The notes beneath the pieces were generated by a model. That model was not told the DNA's origin and did not search any database. It saw only the letters and a list, made by a program, of their open reading frames with translations. From the NCBI GenBank assembly GCA_029856615.1, contig JAHKLF010000050.1:1-9105 (forward strand): a stretch of 9,105 nucleotides of DNA, in the 5' to 3' direction. Of the stretch, positions 1 through 5,140 are shown one piece after another. The DNA comes from Candidatus Njordarchaeota archaeon. Its GTDB lineage: Archaea > Asgardarchaeota > Njordarchaeia > Njordarchaeales > Njordarchaeaceae. A program made the translations under genes and the position numbers. Numbering within the stretch: the first letter of the stretch is position 1; every line of letters starts with the position of its first letter.

Positions 1-1
1 G

Positions 2-592
2 AGGGAATTCCCCGAGGATATTCTTCCTTATATTAATCGGATAACATCATTAATCACTGATGAGAACGAATACATACGATCTGGAGCTGTATGGATATTA
101 ACCAATATTGGGGAAAGAAATCCGGATGTTATATTAGGAGTAAAGGATACTATATACAAATTGTTAAAGGATACGGATGATTATGCAAGAGCGGGAGCAG
201 TAGTCCTAATAGATCAGCTTATTAAAGTTTATAGTGAGATTGTATCTGAGGCCGCTGAGTCAATTTCTGACTTATTAGACGATGAAAGCAACATGGTTAA
301 GGCGTTGACTCTTAAAACTATGGGGAGCATCATAGCAAAGCGACCTGAGTTATCCAGCAAGTTTCTAGATAAAATTGTAGAGTCATTGCGCGAAAAAGAT
401 CCAAATATTAAAGCAAGTGCCGCTGAAGCTTTAGGAATCATTGGAGAAACTGATCCAAGTCTAATAGCAGAGAAAATTGATTATCTTGTGGATCTCTTGA
501 TGGACAAAAATGAAACTGTAAGAATAGCTGCAGCTAAAGCCTTAGAGAAAATTAGACAAAGATTAGAGAAGGAAAGAGGAAGCGCTGCATGA
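2..592 (+). CDS. HEAT-repeat protein, 3' part (5' end outside window)
   Basis: The reading frame is open from the first full codon at base 2 to the TGA at 590-592, so 196 C-terminal residues are visible. A TTG at 161 could be mistaken for the start, but the 53 codons before it are in frame, have no stop and encode the same kind of repeat. The sequence is about five helical-pair repeats of roughly 37-39 residues (visible residues ~5-42, 43-79, 80-118, 119-156, 157-196). Each carries the HEAT/PBS-lyase-like pattern of an acidic turn, a V/I-R-x-x-A segment and an A-L-x-x-I/L helix, for example VRIAAAKALEKI. The tail is charged. HEAT repeats form solenoid scaffolds for protein binding; the partner cannot be read from sequence. 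The stop lies 2 bp from the stop of the convergent methyltransferase gene, and a T5 run (606-610) inside that gene's 3' end could end this transcript. The HEAT call is solid; the function is unknown. Confidence 0.85.
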   Translation, partial: REFPEDILPYINRITSLITDENEYIRSGAVWILTNIGERNPDVILGVKDTIYKLLKDTDDYARAGAVVLIDQLIKVYSEIVSEAAESISDLLDDESNMVKALTLKTMGSIIAKRPELSSKFLDKIVESLREKDPNIKASAAEALGIIGETDPSLIAEKIDYLVDLLMDKNETVRIAAAKALEKIRQRLEKERGSAA

Positions 593-594
593 TA

Positions 595-1395
595 TTATTT
601 CATTGTTTTTCTATTTGCTCTAGCAACGATATTTATTCGACTATTAGGTTTTAGAGGACTTAAGCCTATTAAAGAATCATAAGCTTGAACAATGGTCCAG
701 CCAGCTTGCTCAAGCATCTTAGCGATTTCTGATAGGCTATAAATTCGTACTTTTACTCTAACGGAATCTAAAAAGATCCAATCTTCTCCCTTCTTCTCAT
801 AGAATCTCCATAAATCCGTTAAAATTGATGACAATGGATCGTATTCTGCGAAATGTAGTATAAGCAAATCTGGAAATTCGGCATAGGTGTGAGGAGCGAA
901 TTCTGATAGTAGACTTTCTTTAGAGATTGTGTCAGCTATGATAAAAATACCCCCATCTCGTGTGACGTGCCGAGCTTTTTTAAACATTATTAAGTCTGCT
1001 TTTTCACCATAATATCCTAGGCTACTCCAGATATTTAATACAGCGTCAAATGGAGCGAATTTACTGACTAATTGATCAATGTCTCGAGAATCTCCTACAA
1101 TGAATTGAACATTATCCTGAACTCCCATTTTCTTTGCGCGTTGGTTAGCATCTCTTATGTATAAGGGAGAAATATCAACCCCTATTACTTTATAGCCCCT
1201 TTCAGCCAAATACACAGCAATGCGACCATTTCCGCACATTAAATCTAGGATCTTTCCTTCGAAGATATCATTCGCTTCCAAAATCCTTACAATCCATTTC
1301 GCTTCCTCAATAGCTTGTTCCCATCGGTAATTCATTACGCGAAGAAAGAGATCCGCTTTTTCAATGAATAATTCCTTTGCCCATGTCCACTCCAT
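595..1395 (-). CDS. Class I SAM-dependent methyltransferase
   Basis: The 266-residue protein has a Rossmann-type methyltransferase core. Motif I is ILDLMCGNGR at residues 49-58 (a D-x-x-C-G-x-G glycine loop for SAM). An acidic residue ends strand 2 (GVDIS, 72-76, ribose binding), GDSRDI is at 101-106 (adenine contact), the motif IV-like strand DAVLNIWSSLGYYG is at 117-130, and DGGIFIIAD is at 147-155. The N-terminal 45 residues are helical (WEQAIEEAKWIVRIL), and the C-terminal half has the usual added strands (VRVKVRIYSLSEIAKMLEQAGW). The ATG at 1393-1395 has a GGGAG ribosome-binding site 6 bases upstream (1402-1406), so the start is well supported. The gene is last in a minus-strand run after the M20 peptidase and the 141-residue protein, 53 bp behind the latter, and is probably cotranscribed. 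The substrate is unknown. Nothing shows an RNA-binding or membrane domain, so a small molecule or protein substrate is equally possible. Confidence 0.88.
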   Translation of the reverse strand: MEWTWAKELFIEKADLFLRVMNYRWEQAIEEAKWIVRILEANDIFEGKILDLMCGNGRIAVYLAERGYKVIGVDISPLYIRDANQRAKKMGVQDNVQFIVGDSRDIDQLVSKFAPFDAVLNIWSSLGYYGEKADLIMFKKARHVTRDGGIFIIADTISKESLLSEFAPHTYAEFPDLLILHFAEYDPLSSILTDLWRFYEKKGEDWIFLDSVRVKVRIYSLSEIAKMLEQAGWTIVQAYDSLIGLSPLKPNSRINIVARANRKTMK

Positions 1396-1448
1396 AATGC
1401 TCTCCCAAGCAGCTTTAATGTGGTCTTAACGAGGTATTTAGTGGAAAG

Positions 1449-1874
1449 CTATTTTTGATAATTGATATCAAGTACAAATATCTCCAGTTCTGATAAAATA
1501 CTGGGTAGACCGAATCGCTTTCTAAATGAATCATCGAGAATAACGCGAGGACGTGTTTTCCTTTTCACATCAGTAATGAAGTTTACCCACATTTCTTCAT
1601 TTAAATGATCCACTTCGATAAATTCTCCAGTTTCTGTTTCAAAAGCAGTAATATGTCTCCTAAGGGTGGATCCACGGATTTTTAACTTAAAGGCATGAAA
1701 AGCGAATGCGCTGAATTCGGGTTCGATTTCATATAAACGCAATTCTCGGTACGACGTCCTTGGACCAAGAAAGCCGATCCATAGTACAAATTCAACTCTA
1801 TCTAGTACATCTTCCTTATTAGAAACAAAGGCTCTAGCTATTTCTTTTACTTCTTCTTCACTTAACATTGGCAT
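1449..1874 (-). CDS. Unrecognised 141-residue soluble protein
   Basis: I do not recognise this protein. The frame could open at a TTG (1887-1889), but the first codons of that version contain GGGAG (1880-1884), which sits 5 bases before the ATG at 1872-1874. I therefore start there (MPMLSEEEV...). A second in-frame ATG two codons later is also possible. The N terminus is a helix (SEEEVKEIARAF, residues 5-16). The middle looks strand-rich and aromatic (FAFHAFKLKIRG, ITAFETETGEFIEVD), suggesting a small alpha/beta fold. The C terminus ends in another predicted strand (LEIFVLDINYQ). There is no signal peptide, membrane segment, cysteine cluster or obvious catalytic motif. It lies 45 bp after the M20 peptidase and 53 bp before the methyltransferase on the same strand, so it is probably the middle gene of a three-gene operon. 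Having its own ribosome-binding site and codon use like its neighbours makes it a credible real gene. Confidence 0.75.
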   Translation of the reverse strand: MPMLSEEEVKEIARAFVSNKEDVLDRVEFVLWIGFLGPRTSYRELRLYEIEPEFSAFAFHAFKLKIRGSTLRRHITAFETETGEFIEVDHLNEEMWVNFITDVKRKTRPRVILDDSFRKRFGLPSILSELEIFVLDINYQK

Positions 1875-1879
1875 CAAAT

Positions 1880-1884
1880 CTCCC
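1880..1884 (-). promoter_or_regulatory. Ribosome-binding site GGGAG setting the start at 1874
   Basis: On the minus strand AAGGGAGAT is followed by TTG and then the ATG at 1874-1872, a 5-base spacing from GGGAG. If translation began at the upstream TTG (1889), this site would be coding, so it argues for the shorter protein. Confidence 0.6.
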
Positions 1885-1919
1885 TTCAATTATGTTTGCT
1901 TATAGAGCTGATGTCAAAT

Positions 1920-3071
1920 TTAAAACTTTGTTAGAATTACTTTCTCAACAAATTTTTTGACCAACTCTAAATCATCGATATGCACGAATTCATTCTTACC
2001 GTGGATATTATTGTCACCTCTTAAAGCACCAAATTGAATTACAGGCATTCTGTCTATTAAGTGTATACCATCTGTTCCACCCAATTCAACGACTAATCTA
2101 GGCTTAATACCAGTGATATCTCTTAATATCTCTTGGAATTTACGAATTACTCCCTCATCCTGCGTTACCCATGCATCAGCTAGTTTATACGCCTCTACAT
2201 CAACATTAATTTCATTCTCCATAGCAAATTTCTCGATTAAATCTTTTAATTCAACGGCTACTTTGTCAGCATTCTCCTCTGGTATCGTTCTTCTATCAAC
2301 CAATATCTCGCATTCTCCTGGTATAATATTAGGAGCAACGCCTCCCTTAATCATTGTAACATTTAACCGTGCTGGAAGACGGTCATAACCCTCGGGAGCA
2401 GAATATTTTGAACGCACTTCTTTAATTAATTTTTCACCTAATGCTTCTAAGAAAGCGATGATTTTCATGGCTAAATAAATGGCATTTTTACCTTTAAAGG
2501 GATATGCAGAATGAGTTTGTACGCCATAAACTTTAATTTTAGCTCTTACGACACCAGAAGCTCCTATTGATAAACCTTCGGGTCCGACATCTAGCACAAC
2601 ACCAATATCTCCTTGGATCGATTTGAAGAAGTCTGCTCCCTCACCCGTTTCTTCACCACCAGCCACGATTAGTATCGGATAAATTTGGGGGATCAATTGT
2701 CTCTCTAAGATCTCCTTATATGCAGCTAATGTTGCAACTATTCCAGATTTATCATCTGATGCTCCTCGGCCAAAGACTTTTCCGTCTCTGACAAATGGTT
2801 CGAATGGATCGAAGTCCCATCCTTCTCCCGCCGGTACGACATCATAATGTGTAAGAAAGATTACCTTTTTCGCATCCATAGGGGCATTAGGGAGCATTAT
2901 CTTAAGGTGGGGTATTCCCTTATTATCAACAATTCGCTCAACAATGCATCCAATCCTCTTGGCTTCTTCTGAGATTAACTTAGTTATTTCATCATAGTTC
3001 TTTCGCTCATAAGAATTAGTATCTATTCTTACCAAACGCATCAATAAGTCAACCATATAATCGGTGCTCAA
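1920..3071 (-). CDS. M20 family zinc metallopeptidase / deacylase (ArgE/DapE/CPG2-like)
   Basis: This predicted di-zinc amidohydrolase has 383 residues, typical of the family. The ligand set is present: H75 and D77 in THYDVVP, D106 in GASDDKSG (bridging), catalytic E140 plus ligand E141 in GGEETG, D161 in VVLDVGPEG, and H357 near the C terminus in NNIHGKNE. The lid/dimerisation domain shows the family signature THSAYP...GKNAI (H187, ~186-198), whose histidine normally reaches the partner subunit's active site. Relatives remove acyl or peptide groups from amino acids and small peptides (succinyl-diaminopimelate desuccinylase, acetylornithine or acetyl-lysine deacetylase, dipeptidases). Sequence alone does not choose among them, and there are no lysine or arginine synthesis genes nearby. 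Start: a GTG at 3078-3080 opens the longest frame, but GGTGAT (3076-3081) sits 4 bases before a TTG at 3069-3071, which I prefer. It is probably the first gene of an operon with the next two minus-strand genes. It has no signal peptide, so it should be cytoplasmic. Confidence 0.88.
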   Translation of the reverse strand: MSTDYMVDLLMRLVRIDTNSYERKNYDEITKLISEEAKRIGCIVERIVDNKGIPHLKIMLPNAPMDAKKVIFLTHYDVVPAGEGWDFDPFEPFVRDGKVFGRGASDDKSGIVATLAAYKEILERQLIPQIYPILIVAGGEETGEGADFFKSIQGDIGVVLDVGPEGLSIGASGVVRAKIKVYGVQTHSAYPFKGKNAIYLAMKIIAFLEALGEKLIKEVRSKYSAPEGYDRLPARLNVTMIKGGVAPNIIPGECEILVDRRTIPEENADKVAVELKDLIEKFAMENEINVDVEAYKLADAWVTQDEGVIRKFQEILRDITGIKPRLVVELGGTDGIHLIDRMPVIQFGALRGDNNIHGKNEFVHIDDLELVKKFVEKVILTKF

Positions 3072-3075
3072 TGAA

Positions 3076-3081
3076 ATCACC
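3076..3081 (-). promoter_or_regulatory. Ribosome-binding site GGTGAT for the M20 peptidase
   Basis: GGTGAT matches the core of the archaeal ribosome-binding consensus (GGAGGTGAT) and is followed by TTCA and then TTG (3071-3069). No comparable site precedes the GTG at 3080, which overlaps this element. The same GGTGAT-N4-TTG layout starts the nitrilase gene at 5098. Confidence 0.55.
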
Positions 3082-3125
3082 GGGATATTTTGATATTACT
3101 TGAAGAGATAGCTATGTTGCAAAAA

Positions 3126-3135
3126 GAATTTAACT
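3126..3135 (-). promoter_or_regulatory. Possible TATA box for the M20 operon
   Basis: The minus strand reads AGTTAAATTC here, an A/T box that would put transcription start near 3104, about 33 bases before the TTG at 3071. It is a weak match and other A/T stretches in this divergent gap (3072-3232) could serve instead. Confidence 0.22.
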
Positions 3136-3170
3136 GCACAATTAATAAAATTTGTCGATAAAAAGTTTAG

Positions 3171-3185
3171 AAAAAAGATATAAAG
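3171..3185 (+). promoter_or_regulatory. Putative BRE/TATA element for the small membrane protein
   Basis: A purine-rich A-tract (3171-3176) precedes GATATAAAG (3177-3185), resembling an archaeal BRE plus TATA box. Transcription would start about 25 bases downstream, near 3205-3209, giving a leader of about 25 bases with the ribosome-binding site at 3221-3228 and the GTG start at 3233. Position and composition fit; it is unproven. Confidence 0.4.
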
Positions 3186-3220
3186 TTCGTTTGTCTTTTT
3201 CAAAATCGTAATTGAAGAAT

Positions 3221-3228
3221 GAGGGAGG
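3221..3228 (+). promoter_or_regulatory. Ribosome-binding site GAGGGAGG favouring the GTG at 3233
   Basis: GAGGGAGG lies 4 bases before the GTG at 3233-3235. The alternative TTG at 3212 opens a frame that would translate this site (residues N-E-G-G), and has no such site of its own. The spacing is on the short side. Confidence 0.55.
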
Positions 3229-3232
3229 CACC

Positions 3233-3592
3233 GTGCTTGGGTTATATGACTTAATTTTTATCATAACTTATACGATTCTATTATTAATCGTGCTCGCTGC
3301 GTGGTATAAGGCAAGAACATCATTTACGGATATTGTTAAGTCTTTGGTAATAGCTATAGTAGCACGCATAGTGATCATCATAGTGATCTTAGTATTAGGG
3401 ATTTTCACAATCCCGATCAGTACTGTAGCCATAAGCTACTTATGCGGTGCATGGATATCTATACTATTAGCTAGATCCTTTTGGGAGGAAAGATTAGGAG
3501 GTGTTAAACTATCAAACTTCATAATGACTTCCATTATCTTAGCGATTATAATAGTAGATGTTTTGGTATATCTTCTGTCCATGATAGGCTAA
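3233..3592 (+). CDS. Small four-helix integral membrane protein, function unknown
   Basis: From the preferred GTG start this is a 119-residue, very hydrophobic protein (a TTG at 3212 would add seven residues). Four membrane helices are readable: residues ~5-24 (DLIFIITYTILLLIVLAAW), 36-60, 62-82 (ISTVAISYLCGAWISILLA) and 95-117. Charges sit in the short loops (YKARTSFTD, RSFWEERLGGVK). An arginine at position 45 lies inside the second helix, which is unusual for a passive anchor. Helix 3 carries a cysteine (C71). There is no cleavable signal pattern, metal motif or known family signature that I recognise. The gene is divergent from the M20 operon and convergent with the coiled-coil gene, 22 bp away stop to stop, so it is probably transcribed alone from its own TATA-like box. 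It is a real gene by its ribosome-binding site and composition; the function cannot be named. Confidence 0.75.
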   Translation: MLGLYDLIFIITYTILLLIVLAAWYKARTSFTDIVKSLVIAIVARIVIIIVILVLGIFTIPISTVAISYLCGAWISILLARSFWEERLGGVKLSNFIMTSIILAIIIVDVLVYLLSMIG

Positions 3593-3614
3593 GGGGCTAT
3601 CGAATTATAAACAG

Positions 3615-4157
3615 TTATTCCTCTTCCTCTTTTTCTTCCGGAATTTCTTCGGGAGTGACCTCAATTTCCTCTGCTTCATCGAATGTCGCTAGAATATGCG
3701 CAGCAGGTTCAAAGACAAGGATACGAACTTCTTTAGGTTTAAAGATCATTTTTCCATTTTCTTCAATTACGTCATAAGTCATTACAATTTTTGTGGGGTA
3801 ATCAGTAACTTTTGCTTCATTTATTTTTCTAATTATTAAAGAGGCCATTTTTCCCCAATTCTCCTTGCTCTTATTAATATCGAATTTATCTTTATGCGTC
3901 TTTTGAAGCTTAGATATCGTGGCCCATACACCACGCTTTAATCTAAATATCGCACCCCTCGCACTTGTGGCTATTCTAATATTAATAACGTTTTCTTCGC
4001 GTGCTACGGAGATAAGGTTTTTGAGTTCCTGTAAGAGTTTCTCTTTCTCAGCTCTTTCAATTCCTGCTTTCTTCAGTTTTTCTATCTCAGCCTCCAGGTC
4101 TCTTATCCTCTTCAGAATCATGTCGAATTCAGCGGCAAAACCTCCTTCTTCGCTCAT
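3615..4157 (-). CDS. Unrecognised 180-residue protein: coiled coil, basic core, acidic tail
   Basis: I do not recognise the family. Three zones are visible. Residues ~10-50 form a charged heptad-like helix (ILKRIRDLEAEIEKLKK, then EKEKLLQELKNLI), likely a coiled coil for dimerisation. Residues ~57-116 are basic (ATSARGAIFRLKRGVW, KLQKTHKDKFDINKSK), which could bind nucleic acid or an acidic partner. Residues ~121-160 look like strands (TKIVMTYDVIEENGKMIFKP, VRILVFEPAAHILATF). The last 20 residues are mostly glutamate, a solubility or interaction tail. There are no cysteines, membrane segments or signal peptide. The ATG has a strong GAGGTGAT ribosome-binding site 5 bases upstream and a near-perfect TATA box behind that, so it is probably well expressed from its own promoter although it lies 95 bp downstream of the nitrilase on the same strand. 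The basic core suggests nucleic-acid or ribosome association, but that is only a guess. Confidence 0.8.
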   Translation of the reverse strand: MSEEGGFAAEFDMILKRIRDLEAEIEKLKKAGIERAEKEKLLQELKNLISVAREENVINIRIATSARGAIFRLKRGVWATISKLQKTHKDKFDINKSKENWGKMASLIIRKINEAKVTDYPTKIVMTYDVIEENGKMIFKPKEVRILVFEPAAHILATFDEAEEIEVTPEEIPEEKEEEE

Positions 4158-4162
4158 AATTC

Positions 4163-4170
4163 ATCACCTC
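4163..4170 (-). promoter_or_regulatory. Strong ribosome-binding site GAGGTGAT for the coiled-coil protein
   Basis: The minus strand reads GAGGTGAT, then GAATT, then the ATG at 4157-4155. This is the best match to the archaeal anti-16S consensus in the window and fixes the start. Confidence 0.7.
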
Positions 4171-4194
4171 TAAAATTTTACTTACAAAAATCTC

Positions 4195-4202
4195 TATATA
4201 AA
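4195..4202 (-). promoter_or_regulatory. TATA box TTTATATA for the coiled-coil protein gene
   Basis: The minus strand has TTTATATA, essentially the archaeal consensus, preceded by GATAGATA in the BRE position. Transcription start would fall near 4172, directly before the GAGGTGAT site, giving a leader of only about 15 bases. This is the most convincing promoter in the window. Confidence 0.6.
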
Positions 4203-4210
4203 TATCTATC

Positions 4211-4227
4211 AAAAATATGAAGAAAAA
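4211..4227 (-). terminator. Oligo-T termination region after the nitrilase gene
   Basis: On the minus strand, two T5 runs (4227-4223 and 4215-4211) lie 26-42 bases beyond the nitrilase stop, within a T-rich stretch and without a hairpin. Archaeal RNA polymerase commonly terminates at such U-tracts. Ending here would separate the nitrilase transcript from the coiled-coil gene, whose TATA box follows immediately. Confidence 0.4.
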
Positions 4228-4252
4228 GCACACTATTATTAAAATAAATCGT

Positions 4253-5098
4253 CTAGAAAAAGTGGAAATCATACGCATCCTTAAGCATTAAAATGTCTCC
4301 ATAATCAATATCCTTCTGAACTGGTCTTATTTCGCGTGCACGGATAATACTATGAAAATCGATTTCAGCAACTATTATGTCTTCCTCGAAAGATTTTCCA
4401 ACAGCGATAGGTTTGCCAATAGGGTCCAATAGCATACTTTCGCCAAAGAATTCTAATCCATCTTGGTAACCTACTGTATTCACGTATGCTATGTAAACTG
4501 TATTCTCAATAGCCCTCGCACGTAATAAATAGGGCCATAAAGGTTTAGACACTATAGGGGCCGCTGAAGGAATTGCGATTAAATCCGCTCCAATTAAAGC
4601 TAACGATCGACATACTTCAGGAAAGAAGGTATCATAGCATATTTGAGCGCCTATTCTAAAGCCATTGAGCTCTATTAAATCGGGTAAAGCGACAGTCCCT
4701 GGTTTGAAGTATCTATACTCGTCAAAAACTCCAAACGTGGGAAGATGACGTTTTCTAAAGACCCCATCCACTCCTTCCTTTGAAATGAAAACATATGAGT
4801 TATAGATTACGCCGCGAGGGAATTCTCCTCTCTCAGGCATTCCTACTGCTACGATGGTATTAGGGTACTCCGAAAGTATTTCTTGTATCTTTCTAGTTGA
4901 ATCTCCTGGGACTTCTTCCGCTAATTTATATACTAATTCCTTAATGTTGTATCCAGTAAGATAAAGTTCAGGAAATAGAACTAGTGTGTATTCATCTTTT
5001 TTGGCGTATTTTTTAAGAATTTCTTCAATTCTCTCAATATTGTCCTCTTTACTACCTAATACACTACCAATTTGAGATAGAATAACTCTTATTTTCAA
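4253..5098 (-). CDS. Carbon-nitrogen hydrolase (nitrilase superfamily), possible NadE glutaminase partner
   Basis: From the preferred start this is 281 residues, the usual length of a one-domain nitrilase-fold amidase. The Glu-Lys-Cys triad is visible: E44 in LFPELYLTGYN, K116 in FRKRHLPTFGVFDE and C154 in GAQICYDTFFPEV. The family's C-terminal region is also present (RARAIENTVYIAYVNTVG, QDGLEFFGES). Members hydrolyse C-N bonds in amides, carbamoyl compounds or glutamine. The gene is head to head with nadE; the VNTVGYQDGLEFFGES stretch resembles the equivalent part of glutamine-dependent NAD synthetase glutaminase domains, so ammonia supply to NadE is an attractive inference. Free-standing archaeal amidases share similar sequence, so the substrate stays open. 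Start: an upstream ATG (5147-5149) would overlap nadE by 9 bp and add 17 residues. GGTGAT (5103-5108) before the TTG at 5096-5098 gives MKIRVILSQIGSVLG, the normal family N terminus. Confidence 0.88.
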   Translation of the reverse strand: MKIRVILSQIGSVLGSKEDNIERIEEILKKYAKKDEYTLVLFPELYLTGYNIKELVYKLAEEVPGDSTRKIQEILSEYPNTIVAVGMPERGEFPRGVIYNSYVFISKEGVDGVFRKRHLPTFGVFDEYRYFKPGTVALPDLIELNGFRIGAQICYDTFFPEVCRSLALIGADLIAIPSAAPIVSKPLWPYLLRARAIENTVYIAYVNTVGYQDGLEFFGESMLLDPIGKPIAVGKSFEEDIIVAEIDFHSIIRAREIRPVQKDIDYGDILMLKDAYDFHFF

Positions 5099-5102
5099 AA
5101 GA

Positions 5103-5108
5103 ATCACC
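5103..5108 (-). promoter_or_regulatory. Ribosome-binding site GGTGAT for the nitrilase gene
   Basis: The minus strand reads GGTGAT, TCTT, TTG. It selects the TTG at 5098 over two in-frame upstream ATGs (5113 and 5149), neither of which has a close ribosome-binding site. The resulting N terminus matches the beginning of nitrilase domains. Confidence 0.6.
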
Positions 5109-5140
5109 AACATTAGTAGTGCTACTTGAAGTGACCTAAT

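Noticed and set aside
229..441. Open frame on the minus strand inside the HEAT-repeat gene
   Set aside because: It is an opposite-strand shadow of a clear repeat-coding frame, has low-complexity serine/leucine content and no ribosome-binding site.
2113..2388. Plus-strand open frame inside the M20 peptidase gene
   Set aside because: The minus-strand frame here encodes conserved peptidase sequence. The plus-strand product is serine/threonine/isoleucine-rich in the manner of antisense frames.
3072..3232. Hidden tRNA or small RNA in the largest intergenic gap (161 bp)
   Set aside because: The gap is A/T-rich with no cloverleaf arms or GC-rich stems, and a pair of divergent promoters explains it. 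No CRISPR-like repeats were seen here or elsewhere.
3583..3601. Possible hairpin terminator GATAG...CTATC at the end of the membrane-protein gene
   Set aside because: The stem is only 5 bp with a 9-base loop and no T-run after it. It includes the last codons and the stop, so chance pairing is more likely.
4158..4171. GTGATGA resembling a C box of an archaeal C/D guide RNA
   Set aside because: It is the ribosome-binding site of the coiled-coil gene, and no matching D, C' or D' boxes at suitable spacing were found.
3919..4173. Plus-strand open frame over the 5' half of the coiled-coil gene
   Set aside because: It overlaps a gene with a strong promoter and ribosome-binding site. Its Ser/Phe/Ile-rich product mirrors the Lys/Glu coiled coil read backwards.
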